Positions 1 to 6,245 are shown, counted from the stretch's first letter. The stretch is 7,393 nt of DNA from Sphingomonadales bacterium (GCA_017302775.1 JAFLDC010000125.1:1-7393); one strand, 5' to 3'. The notes: generated by a model from the sequence alone, not told the origin. A program made the numbers and translations.

Positions 1-1055
1 ATCGCGCCCATGTGGGCTTCGGGATCAAGGCTGGCGCGCGGGGCCCAGAACGGCGCGTTCTGAGCCATGCCTTCCAGTACCGAATCGAACACGGAACGAT
101 GGGCGTAAAGCCGCGAACCGGCGACGCAAACCTGCCCGGCGTTGAACCAGATGGCGCCCGATACCCCGGCTGCGGTTGCAGCCACATCGACGTCAGGCAT
201 TACCACAACCGGCGACTTCCCGCCCAGTTCCAGCGTTACATGCTTGAGCGTATCGGTAGCGTTGCGGTTGATCAGCTTGCCGATTTCGGTTGAGCCGGTG
301 AAGGCGATCTTGTCGACGTCGGGGTGCTTGACCATCCGGTCCCCCGCGGTGTGACCATTCCCGGTGATGACGTTGAGTACACCAGCCGGGAACCCGGCTT
401 CGACCACCAGATCGGCCAGCTTGAGCGCGGTGATGCTGGTCTGCTCGGCCGGCTTGAGAACGATCGTGCAACCAGCGGCAAGGGCCGGGGCGATCTTGAG
501 CGCAGCCATCAACAGCGGGAAGTTCCACGGCACAATCTGGGCGCAGACCCCGACGGGTTCTTTCAGGGTATAGCTGAACACGGCGCCCGCAGGCACGGTA
601 TAAGGCGCCGTGGTTTCCCCGGCGACCTTGCTGGCCCAGCCCGCCATGAAGCGCAGCTGACTGATCGCGCCGGGAACGTCGACCGCACCGGCCATGCCCT
701 TGGCTTTGCCGTTGTCGATCGCTTCCAGTTCGGCAAACAGATCCGCATTCGCTTCCAGCAAATCGGCCAGGCGGTTCATCGTGCGGTCCCGGACCATCGG
801 AGGCAGCCCAGACCAGCGGCCATCGTCAAATGCGGCGCGGGCAGCCGCGACGGCGCGGTCAACATCCTTGTCCGATGCATCCACAACGTGGCTGACGATC
901 TTGCCCGAGGTCGGGTCTTCAACCTCGATCACCTTGTCATGGCTGGAGGAAACCCATTCGTTGTTGATAAACAGCGCCGGTTTTCGCGCCAGAAAGGCCT
1001 GTGCCGCTGCCGAATAGGCGCGCTGGGTCCGATCGATGGTGGTCATCTCGTTCAT
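1..1055 (-). CDS. NAD(P)-dependent aldehyde dehydrogenase, partial (C-terminus beyond the left edge)
   Basis: This enzyme of the ALDH superfamily oxidises an aldehyde to its carboxylic acid using NAD(P)+, in the cytoplasm. Reading leftward from the ATG at 1055-1053, 351 codons are open to the window edge. The family is usually about 490-500 residues, so roughly the last 140 are missing. The oxyanion Asn lies in the WNFPL motif (Asn178), the nucleotide-binding turn is GSTEIG (254-259), the general-base Glu is in ELGGKSP (Glu276) and the catalytic Cys is in AGQVC (Cys310). The 34-residue Glu-Cys spacing matches the family. A GGAGAGG ribosome-binding site eight bases upstream supports the start. 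The gene diverges from an acyl-CoA ligase across 114 bases, a pairing that would suit aldehyde-acid-CoA thioester flow. The sequence around the Cys recalls phenylacetaldehyde or betaine aldehyde dehydrogenases, but the substrate cannot be fixed. The family call is firm. Confidence 0.95.
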   Translation of the reverse strand, partial: MNEMTTIDRTQRAYSAAAQAFLARKPALFINNEWVSSSHDKVIEVEDPTSGKIVSHVVDASDKDVDRAVAAARAAFDDGRWSGLPPMVRDRTMNRLADLLEANADLFAELEAIDNGKAKGMAGAVDVPGAISQLRFMAGWASKVAGETTAPYTVPAGAVFSYTLKEPVGVCAQIVPWNFPLLMAALKIAPALAAGCTIVLKPAEQTSITALKLADLVVEAGFPAGVLNVITGNGHTAGDRMVKHPDVDKIAFTGSTEIGKLINRNATDTLKHVTLELGGKSPVVVMPDVDVAATAAGVSGAIWFNAGQVCVAGSRLYAHRSVFDSVLEGMAQNAPFWAPRASLDPEAHMGA

Positions 1056-1107
1056 GGCTGTTACCTCTCCAATGGCGATTCTGGTTGCGCCCAGTCTACC
1101 GAATTTA

Positions 1108-1125
1108 GTAGGCAAAGCATACAAA
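1108..1125. promoter_or_regulatory. Putative operator, copy 1 of the GTAnGCAAnnCnTACAAA motif
   Basis: The 18-base site lies in the 114-base region between the divergent aldehyde dehydrogenase and acyl-CoA ligase genes. It is centred in an imperfect inverted repeat (GAATTTAGTA at 1101-1110, TACAAATTTT at 1120-1129, nine-base spacer). It matches 14 of 18 positions of the site at 6146-6163, including the GTA-N9-TACAAA framework. It starts 53 bases from the dehydrogenase start codon and ends 45 bases before the ligase start. The AT-rich makeup contrasts with the surrounding GC-rich DNA. It could be an operator or part of a core promoter. The binding protein is unknown. Confidence 0.4.
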
Positions 1126-1169
1126 TTTTACAGCTCACCGCAAGCGCAGGATGACCTGTTGGAGAGGCT

Positions 1170-2651
1170 ATGTCGATTGTGATTGATTCGGTCCGGACTC
1201 ACGCTGCGGCCATGCCGCACCGGCTCGCGGTCGGCTGCGCGGAAACAGGCCGGCAGTGGACCTGGGCACAGCTGGATGCCGACATCGACCGGGTAGCGGG
1301 CTGGTTGGTCGGCAAGCTGGGCCCAGCCAACGGTGAACGGGTCGCGACGCTGACCAGAAATCACCCGAACATGCTGGTGTTGCAGCTCGCCTGCACGCGT
1401 GCCGGGGCAATTTTCGTTCCTTATAACTGGCGATTGGCCAGCGCCGAGATTGCGGCGTTGATGGTCGATGCCGATCCGGCGCTGTTCTTTCACGACGCGG
1501 AATTCATCGTGCCCGAAACGCAAGCAGAACAATTTCTGCTGGCCGATTTGGATCTGCTGGGTGTTGCAGGAACCGGCGCTCCCGCAGCTGCCCGGCGCGG
1601 GTGGGATGAACCTACCACGCTGCTGTACACCAGTGGCACCAGCGGGCGGCCCAAGGGGGTGATGGTCAGCGAGGAGAACGCCTATTGGGGCCCCGCCAAC
1701 TTCATCAATGGATCGCTGGTCAGCTATGACAGCGTGTTCCTGTGCGACATGCCGATGTTCCATACCGCCGGGCTGTTCGCTGCCGCGCGCGTGCCGATAC
1801 TGGCAGGGGGTACGGTATGGATCAGCGCCGGGTTCGATCCGGCGAAGACGATCGCGCGAATTGCCGATCCAGCGCTGGGCGTTACTCATTATTTCTCGGT
1901 CCCGCAGATGGCGACCACGCTGTGGCAGCATCCCGATTTTTCGCCGGAAAAGTTCCATCGGCTTACGATGTATGTCACCGGTGGTGCGCCCAATCCCAAG
2001 GCCCAGGTCGAACGGTTTGCGCGCGCGGGTATCCGTTTTTCCGATGGGTTCGGAATGAGCGAGACATGCTCGAACTTTGCCATGCCGGTGCTGGATGTCG
2101 AACGCCTGATTGACAAGGCTGGATCCTGCGGACTGCCCTTGCTGGGGGTGGAGGCCCGGATCGTCAATGACGAGGGTGTCGATGTCGTGCAGGGCGCAAC
2201 GGGTGAGCTGTGGATCAAGGGGCCCAGCGTCACCAAGGGCTACTGGAACCAGCCAGACCTCACCGCCAAAGCATTTCACGACGGTTGGTTCAAGACCGGT
2301 GACGCAGCGATGCAGGATGCAGACGGGTTCTACTATCTGGTTGATCGCAAAAAAGACATGTACATCTCTGGCGGCGAAAACGTCTATCCGGCTGAGGTCG
2401 AGGCGGTGCTGGCAGAGCTGCCGGACGTTGCCGAAGCGGCGGTGATCGGCGTACCGGACGAGCGGTGGGGCGAAGTTGGCCGTGCCTTCGTGATTGCGCG
2501 CGCCGGGGCCAGCCTTTCTGAAGATCAGGTCATCGCGCATTGCGCTGCTCGGCTGGCAAAGTTCAAGGTGCCGGTCCGGGTGGTGATCACCGATGCCATC
2601 CCGCGGACGGCCAGCGGGAAGGTTCAGAAGCACCTGCTGCCGCGTGATTGA
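1170..2651 (+). CDS. AMP-forming acyl-CoA synthetase/ligase (ANL superfamily, FadD-like)
   Basis: The enzyme activates a carboxylic acid with ATP to an acyl-adenylate and transfers it to coenzyme A. It has 493 residues with the full set of adenylation motifs: the phosphate loop YTSGTSGRPKG at 153-163, the GFGMSET substrate/adenine motif at 293-299, the ribose-binding Asp in TGD (Asp378), the hinge DRKKD (392-396) followed by SGGENVYPAE, and the catalytic Lys in the C-terminal PRTASGK motif (Lys484). The ATG at 1170 lies just after GGAGAGG (1161-1167). It diverges from an aldehyde dehydrogenase and is followed after 39 bases by algH. The compact length and SGGENVYP motif fit medium/long-chain fatty acyl, cyclohexanecarboxyl or hydroxycinnamoyl-type ligases. 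Chain or aromatic specificity cannot be read from sequence. The neighbouring dehydrogenase suggests it could take the acid that enzyme makes, which is inference. Confidence 0.95.
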   Translation: MSIVIDSVRTHAAAMPHRLAVGCAETGRQWTWAQLDADIDRVAGWLVGKLGPANGERVATLTRNHPNMLVLQLACTRAGAIFVPYNWRLASAEIAALMVDADPALFFHDAEFIVPETQAEQFLLADLDLLGVAGTGAPAAARRGWDEPTTLLYTSGTSGRPKGVMVSEENAYWGPANFINGSLVSYDSVFLCDMPMFHTAGLFAAARVPILAGGTVWISAGFDPAKTIARIADPALGVTHYFSVPQMATTLWQHPDFSPEKFHRLTMYVTGGAPNPKAQVERFARAGIRFSDGFGMSETCSNFAMPVLDVERLIDKAGSCGLPLLGVEARIVNDEGVDVVQGATGELWIKGPSVTKGYWNQPDLTAKAFHDGWFKTGDAAMQDADGFYYLVDRKKDMYISGGENVYPAEVEAVLAELPDVAEAAVIGVPDERWGEVGRAFVIARAGASLSEDQVIAHCAARLAKFKVPVRVVITDAIPRTASGKVQKHLLPRD

Positions 2652-2690
2652 GTGGATGCGCTATCGCTGAATGTCTGTATCCTCTGGCCG

Positions 2691-3251
2691 ATGCCTGATG
2701 TCTCTACACTTGCCGGAAAATTTCTCCTCGCGTTGCCTGGGATGAGCGATCCACGCTTTGATCACGCTGTTATCGTGATGGTGGCCCACGATACCGAGGG
2801 CGCGATGGGGATTGGGGTAGGGCGTGAGCTACCTGGTCTGCACTTGCATGAATTGCTGAACGATCTGGAAATCGATCCGGGCAGGGCACCTGACTGTCCC
2901 ATATTGGATGGCGGGCCGGTAGAACCTCAGCGCGGGTTCGTGCTGCACAGCGCAGATTGGCAGGGGCCGGGAACGGCGGTCGTCGACAATTTGTGCGCCT
3001 TGTCAGCCTCGGTTGAAGTGTTACGTGCGATCGCCGCCGGGCAGGGGCCCAGCCGCTACCTGATCGCGTTGGGCTATGCCGGGTGGGGCGGGGGGCAGTT
3101 GGAGGGTGAGTTGAGCCACCACGGATGGCAGGTGCTCGATGGAGCACCGTCGATCCTCTATGAGACCCCAACCGATGACCGCTGGGCCGCGAGCTGGCGC
3201 AGCGCTGGGGTAGACCCCGGATCGCTTATGGGCCAGACCGGGCGGGCGTGA
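2691..3251 (+). CDS. YqgE/AlgH family protein (UPF0301)
   Basis: This conserved small cytoplasmic protein belongs to the AlgH/YqgE family. Its Pseudomonas member was linked to alginate regulation, but the biochemical role is unsettled. The chosen start gives 186 residues, close to the 187 of the E. coli protein. Two family signatures are clear: GGPVEPQRGFVLH at 74-86 and LGYAGWGGGQLEGEL at 127-141. The N-terminal stretch FLLALPGMSDPRF (11-23) matches the usual family start. The frame is open back to a GTG at 2652, directly after the ligase stop, but that adds 13 residues not expected in the family and has no good ribosome-binding site. The ATG at 2691 also lacks a strong Shine-Dalgarno sequence, so the gene may be translated by coupling to the ligase 39 bases upstream. 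It converges on the transporter gene. Nothing links its function to the catabolic neighbours. Confidence 0.93.
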   Translation: MPDVSTLAGKFLLALPGMSDPRFDHAVIVMVAHDTEGAMGIGVGRELPGLHLHELLNDLEIDPGRAPDCPILDGGPVEPQRGFVLHSADWQGPGTAVVDNLCALSASVEVLRAIAAGQGPSRYLIALGYAGWGGGQLEGELSHHGWQVLDGAPSILYETPTDDRWAASWRSAGVDPGSLMGQTGRA

Positions 3252-3267
3252 ATGTCCACCCGGTCTG
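3234..3267 (+). terminator. Hairpin over the algH stop codon, possible terminator
   Basis: CAGACCGGG (3234-3242) and CCCGGTCTG (3259-3267) form a perfect nine-base inverted repeat with a 16-base loop. The algH stop codon (3249-3251) lies in the loop. No T-run follows, so it is not a canonical intrinsic terminator. It may stop or slow transcription, or protect the 3' end, at the convergent junction. Confidence 0.35.
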
Positions 3268-3289
3268 CCATGGCTCAGTCGTAGACCGG
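3260..3289 (-). terminator. Overlapping hairpin over the transporter stop codon
   Basis: CCGGTCT (3260-3266) and AGACCGG (3283-3289) are perfect seven-base arms around a 16-base loop that holds the transporter stop codon (3275-3277). The left arm is the same segment that forms the right arm of the algH hairpin, so only one of the two can form in a given molecule. No T-run follows on the minus strand. Confidence 0.3.
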
Positions 3290-4588
3290 CCCGTCGCTGC
3301 CCTTCCCTGCGGACGGGTGCTTAACGGCCCATATTCCAAAGGCAGCGATGACCGCGTAGCAGATTACCGGAACGATCAGGGCCATGCGCAAGCTGGCATG
3401 ATCGGCTGTGATACCGAAGAGGTAAGGAATGAACGCGCCGCCGACGATGGCCGTGCAAAGGATACCGGAGCCTTGCGGCGTCTGTTCGCCCAATCCTTCG
3501 GTGCCTAGGCTGAAAATGGTGGGGAACATCAGCGAATTGAAGAACCCGACCAGGATCAAAGCGTAACCCGAAATGGCTCCGCTGGAGATTGCCGAAAGCA
3601 GGATCAGACCGATCGCCGCGCTGGCGAATGCGGTCAGAACCCGTCCCGGCTTGGCCAGCCGGAGGATAAATCCGCCCAGAAGACGGCCGACCAAAGCGCC
3701 CAGCCAATACATCGCCACCAGCTTGCCAGCTTCCTCAAGCCCCAGTCCCATGACGCTGTCCTGACCCAGATAGGCGATCAGATTGGAGCCGATCGCAACT
3801 TCTGCGCCGACATAGGTAAAAATGCACAGTGCTCCCAACTGGACCCGGCGATTGTGCAGGAACAGCCCAAGCGTACCTTCCAGCTTGACGTCGTCCGCCT
3901 TGGCGTTGTCGATTGCGGAACGGAACACCCAGAACAGGGCTGCAATCGCCAGCATGACGATTCCCAGCCAGGTGTAAGCCTGCCCGATCGATGCCCCTTC
4001 AGCGACGCGATAAGCCTGAATCTGCGCTTCGGTGGCGGTTTCGGCATCAATCGGCTTGGAATCGCCCAGCAGGACCTTGGCGCCGCCGTAAACCATCAGG
4101 AAGACGCCGATCGAGTTGAATGCCTGCGCAAAAGTCAGGCGGCTGTGCGATGTCTCCGCCGGTCCGAGGGTGGTGATGATCGGGTTCATCGCCACCTGCA
4201 GCACGGTGATGCCGGCGCCGATAAAGAAGAGCGCAGCCAGAAAGCCGCCGAACGAAGCCGCCGCCGAAGCCGGGATGAACAGGAAGGCCGCCGCTGCAAC
4301 CATGACGAAGCCCAGCACAAATGTGCGGATATAACCCAGCTTGGACATGATGATCCCGGCCGGGATTGAAAACAGGGCATAGGCGATGAAGAAGGCCATC
4401 TGCACCAGATTGGCCTGGGCATGGCTGAGGTGGAACATCGGTTTGAATTTGCCGACCAGCAGGTCGTTGATGTTTGTCACCCCGCCCAGGATGAAGAATA
4501 CTGCGAAGGCCAGCGCCAGAACGATTCCGGCCTTGCCTCCCGCATTGCCCCCGCCTGCCGCGCTTGACCCGGTAATTGGCGCTGCCAT
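3275..4588 (-). CDS. FucP/GluP-type sugar MFS transporter (FHS family, probable proton symporter)
   Basis: This inner-membrane permease belongs to the fucose-galactose-glucose-mannose symporter branch of the major facilitator superfamily. The 437-residue product has about twelve hydrophobic segments, starting near residues 21-38. Family signatures are visible: NDLLVGKFKP (41-50, with the TM1 Asp42 matching the proton-coupling Asp of FucP), PAGIIMSKLGY (76-86), QVAMNPIITTLGP (131-143), AQAFNS (154-159) and NSLMFPTIFSLG (351-362). Position 131 is Gln where E. coli FucP has a key Glu. Gln is usual in the glucose/galactose/N-acetylglucosamine members, so fucose is not the likeliest substrate. The ATG at 4588 follows AAGGAGAGGG. 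An upstream ATG at 4654 would add 22 unlikely residues. It diverges from maoC over a region with a LacI-style palindrome. That suggests sugar-responsive repression, though no regulator gene is in the window. Confidence 0.92.
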   Translation of the reverse strand: MAAPITGSSAAGGGNAGGKAGIVLALAFAVFFILGGVTNINDLLVGKFKPMFHLSHAQANLVQMAFFIAYALFSIPAGIIMSKLGYIRTFVLGFVMVAAAAFLFIPASAAASFGGFLAALFFIGAGITVLQVAMNPIITTLGPAETSHSRLTFAQAFNSIGVFLMVYGGAKVLLGDSKPIDAETATEAQIQAYRVAEGASIGQAYTWLGIVMLAIAALFWVFRSAIDNAKADDVKLEGTLGLFLHNRRVQLGALCIFTYVGAEVAIGSNLIAYLGQDSVMGLGLEEAGKLVAMYWLGALVGRLLGGFILRLAKPGRVLTAFASAAIGLILLSAISSGAISGYALILVGFFNSLMFPTIFSLGTEGLGEQTPQGSGILCTAIVGGAFIPYLFGITADHASLRMALIVPVICYAVIAAFGIWAVKHPSAGKGSDGPVYD

Positions 4589-4594
4589 TGCCCT

Positions 4595-4599
4595 CTCCT
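4595..4599 (-). promoter_or_regulatory. Ribosome-binding site fixing the transporter start
   Basis: On the minus strand AGGAG (inside AAGGAGAGGG) ends six bases before the ATG at 4588. No comparable site precedes the in-frame ATG at 4654, so the shorter 437-residue product is preferred. Confidence 0.75.
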
Positions 4600-4618
4600 T
4601 GTTGTGACCGGCACATGG

Positions 4619-4637
4619 CTGCGCCGGGTGGGCGCAG
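4619..4637 (-). promoter_or_regulatory. GC-rich hairpin in the likely leader of the transporter mRNA
   Basis: CTGCGCC (4619-4625) and GGCGCAG (4631-4637) form a perfect seven-base stem with a five-base loop. The stem ends 31 bases before the transporter ATG and 20 bases before its ribosome-binding site. If transcribed it would be a stable hairpin. It could affect translation or mRNA stability, or be chance in GC-rich DNA. Confidence 0.3.
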
Positions 4638-4691
4638 TCATGGCGCGGCGGCATATTTTGTCCAGCCCCATACGTATGAGTGCCCCCAATT

Positions 4692-4707
4692 TTGGGAGCG
4701 TTCCCAA
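4692..4707. promoter_or_regulatory. Putative LacI/GalR-family operator
   Basis: TTGGGAGCGTTCCCAA has perfect six-base arms (TTGGGA/TCCCAA) around a GCGT centre, with the CG step at the dyad axis. That is the usual form of LacI/GalR-family operators. It lies in the 191-base divergent region, 103 bases upstream of the sugar transporter start codon and 72 bases upstream of maoC. Further palindromes flank it: CATACGTATG at 4669-4678, CCCAA-TT-TTGGG at 4685-4696 and ATCCCGGGAT at 4707-4716. The location fits control of the transporter by a sugar-binding repressor encoded elsewhere. Confidence 0.5.
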
Positions 4708-4779
4708 TCCCGGGATGCTCGCCGGCTGGTCAGTTGGTACCCGGACTGTTACGACGGTTCCGTTGAGGGAGATGCAGCG

Positions 4780-5238
4780 ATGGCAGGATTGTGGTTCGAC
4801 GAATTGACGGTGGGGCAGCGCTTTGACCATGCCATTCGGCGGACCGTGACTGAAACCGACAACTTGCTGTTCACGACTTTAAGCCACAATCCGGCGCAAC
4901 TGCACCTTGATGCGGAGCATATGAAGGCCAGCGATTACGGTCAGGTTCTGGTCAATTCCTGCTTCACCCTGAGCCTGATGGTTGGGGTGAGTGTCGGCGA
5001 TACGACACTCGGTACCGCGGTCGCGAACCTCGGCTGGGACGAGGTCCGCTTTCCCAAGCCGGTGTTCATTGGCGATACGCTTAATATCGTAACCGAAGTA
5101 CTGGATCTGCGACCGTCCAAAAGCCGGCCCGATGCCGGGATTGTTACTTTCCGGCACGAGGCGTGGAACCAGCGCGGCGAGCTGGTGGCGAGTTGCAAGC
5201 GTTCGGGGTTGCAACGAAGGAAGCCTGCTTCAACCTGA
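4780..5238 (+). CDS. MaoC-like acyl-CoA hydratase/dehydratase (hotdog fold)
   Basis: The 152-residue product is a single-hotdog MaoC-domain protein. Relatives hydrate enoyl-CoA or dehydrate hydroxyacyl-CoA esters in the cytoplasm. Visible elements are an N-terminal VGQRF turn (11-15), the active-site loop SHNPAQLHLD (35-44), the central-helix segment LVNSCFTLSLMVG (57-69), the strand motif VRFPKPVFIGDTL (89-101) and a conserved SRPDAGIVTF-type strand (115-124). Canonical (R)-specific hydratases have Asp-x-Asn-Pro-x-His. Here the loop is S-H-N-P-A-Q-L-H, two residues longer and lacking the first Asp. I recall the same spacing in a MaoC subfamily near mesaconyl-CoA hydratases, so this is probably a lineage feature rather than decay. 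The ATG at 4780 follows GAGGGAG (4765-4771). The frame is open further upstream without a good start. It converges on the LigE-like gene with 33 bases between stops. Substrate unknown. Confidence 0.88.
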   Translation: MAGLWFDELTVGQRFDHAIRRTVTETDNLLFTTLSHNPAQLHLDAEHMKASDYGQVLVNSCFTLSLMVGVSVGDTTLGTAVANLGWDEVRFPKPVFIGDTLNIVTEVLDLRPSKSRPDAGIVTFRHEAWNQRGELVASCKRSGLQRRKPAST

Positions 5239-5271
5239 AATCGCTTGCCTGACGAGGCTCGCGGGGAAGGC

Positions 5272-6099
5272 TTATCCTTTGAGCTGGGCCGTTTCCGATG
5301 CGGTTGATTGCGGACCGGTGTTGCGACTGGTCAGGCCGAAAACCCGCGGGTTGCGATCGAACGGTTCGGGATCATCGGGGCGGGGTTGATAGCCGAACAG
5401 CGGGCTCATTCCGGGAACCCGGCCAAGTCCGCCATACAGATCAAACCCGCGATCGATCCAGTCACGCAGCGGCTCATCGGTGGTCATCGGCGGCACATCG
5501 GCGCAACTGGCTGCCCACAGAAAGACAGCGAGCGCGCGGTAATCGGCATAGTTGGGCACATCACCGCCGAGCCAGGGCCGTTCGCGCAGGATCGCGCGGA
5601 GCGGCTCGAGTGCGGGCAGGACCTTGCCGAACACCTCCTCGCGGCCCTTGACCAGTTCCTCGCACGGCGCCCCCCACATGTTGCGGCGGCTTTCGACGAT
5701 GTAGCCGATATCTTCGGGCTTGCAGCGATCGCGGTACTGCACGGCATAGGCCCGCACCCACGGGCCGACCGCAGTCTTCCACAACCACCCTTCAAGGAAT
5801 TCGATCAGCGGCTTCATTCCAGGATCGCCGATCAGGATCGGCCGGTCGGGATAGGTTTCGTCCAGGTATTCGGCGATCAGCCACGAATCGAGCACCCATT
5901 TGCCATCATCGACAATCGCCGGAAGCCGCTCGCTGCGCCCGCCGGTCCGTTCCATGATCCCGGTGAACCCGCCATCGACCACATCAAGGTCAAAGCCCTT
6001 GTGCTTCAGCGCATATTTGGTCGCCCAGACGAACGGGCTGGTCGTCGCGCCGCTGGCGTGTTGCAGGTCGTAGAAAGTGATAGTGTTGTTGGCGGCCAT
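5272..6099 (-). CDS. Glutathione S-transferase family protein, LigE/LigP beta-etherase-like
   Basis: The 275-residue cytoplasmic protein has a thioredoxin-like N-domain (about 5-85) and a helical C-domain (about 95-235). Its pattern closely follows sphingomonad beta-etherases LigE/LigP, about 280 residues long, which use glutathione to cleave the beta-O-4 aryl ether of lignin-derived ketones. Matching segments are [10 protein letters not shown] (4-13), [17 protein letters not shown] (21-37), [16 protein letters not shown] (45-60, with the cis-Pro that binds glutathione), [11 protein letters not shown] (71-81), WKTAVGPW (107-114), the [10 protein letters not shown] folding motif (178-187) and [16 protein letters not shown] (212-227). 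Ser21 occupies the N-terminal active-site serine position. The ATG at 6099 has GAGAGGA upstream. The gene diverges from cysD, and copy 2 of the shared motif lies 47 bases upstream. Divergent LigE-like proteins also occur in sphingomonads that do not degrade lignin, so etherase activity is likely but not proven. Similarity is from memory. Confidence 0.9.
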   Translation of the reverse strand: MAANNTITFYDLQHASGATTSPFVWATKYALKHKGFDLDVVDGGFTGIMERTGGRSERLPAIVDDGKWVLDSWLIAEYLDETYPDRPILIGDPGMKPLIEFLEGWLWKTAVGPWVRAYAVQYRDRCKPEDIGYIVESRRNMWGAPCEELVKGREEVFGKVLPALEPLRAILRERPWLGGDVPNYADYRALAVFLWAASCADVPPMTTDEPLRDWIDRGFDLYGGLGRVPGMSPLFGYQPRPDDPEPFDRNPRVFGLTSRNTGPQSTASETAQLKG

Positions 6100-6145
6100 G
6101 GCCTGATCCTCTCATCGGTCGCGGCCTCCAGCCGTCTGTGATATT

Positions 6146-6163
6146 GTATGCAACACTTACAAA
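6146..6163. promoter_or_regulatory. Putative operator, copy 2 of the GTAnGCAAnnCnTACAAA motif
   Basis: This site lies between the divergent LigE-like gene and cysD, 47 bases from the LigE-like start codon. With one flanking base pair it forms the dyad TTGTA-N9-TACAA (6144-6162). It shares 14 of 18 positions with the site at 1108-1125. On the minus strand TACAAT (6148-6143) resembles a -10 box, so the dyad may overlap the LigE-like promoter, where a repressor would act. No cognate regulator is in the window. Confidence 0.4.
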
Positions 6164-6182
6164 ACTGCTGCAACAGGCGAAC

Positions 6183-6209
6183 TTGAAGGTGCCAAGGAAT
6201 TGCTATGCT
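6183..6209 (+). promoter_or_regulatory. Weak candidate promoter for cysDN
   Basis: TTGAAG (6183-6188) and TATGCT (6204-6209) resemble -35 and -10 boxes, each matching four of six consensus bases. A TGC just before the -10 gives an extended -10. The 15-base spacer is short. The -10 is 36 bases upstream of the cysD start codon, a plausible leader length. Confidence 0.3.
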
Positions 6210-6245
6210 CGCCTTTGCGCGGGCGGGCCGCTAGGACACCAGCCC

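Noticed and set aside
324..1154. A 276-codon plus-strand frame over the aldehyde dehydrogenase
   Set aside because: It is antisense to a clear dehydrogenase with catalytic Cys and Glu at the right spacing. The product resembles no family and has no ribosome-binding site.
1128..2633. A 501-codon open frame on the minus strand opposite the acyl-CoA ligase
   Set aside because: The plus strand encodes a complete ligase with all motifs. The minus frame gives a low-complexity Arg/His/Pro-rich product with no recognisable domain, as expected of antisense frames in GC-rich genes.
4589..4654. N-terminal extension of the sugar transporter from the ATG at 4654
   Set aside because: It would add 22 residues rich in His, Cys and Pro. 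A strong ribosome-binding site directly precedes the ATG at 4588.
4737..4752. A third copy of the GTA-N9-TAC motif in the transporter/maoC region
   Set aside because: The spacing is ten rather than nine, the core GCAA is absent and the flanks are GC-rich, so it does not match the other two sites.
5241..5271. Intrinsic terminator between maoC and the LigE-like gene
   Set aside because: Only a four-base GCCT/AGGC stem with a four-base loop (5247-5258) and no T-run was seen, which is too weak to annotate.
5308..6141. A 277-codon plus-strand frame over the LigE-like gene
   Set aside because: It is antisense to a full-length, well-conserved glutathione S-transferase. The product has no recognisable domain.
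6138..6245. N-terminal extension of cysD from the ATG at 6138
   Set aside because: The extra 36 residues do not resemble CysD, and they would overlap the intergenic dyad and candidate promoter. The ATG at 6246 gives the expected length and has AGGA upstream.
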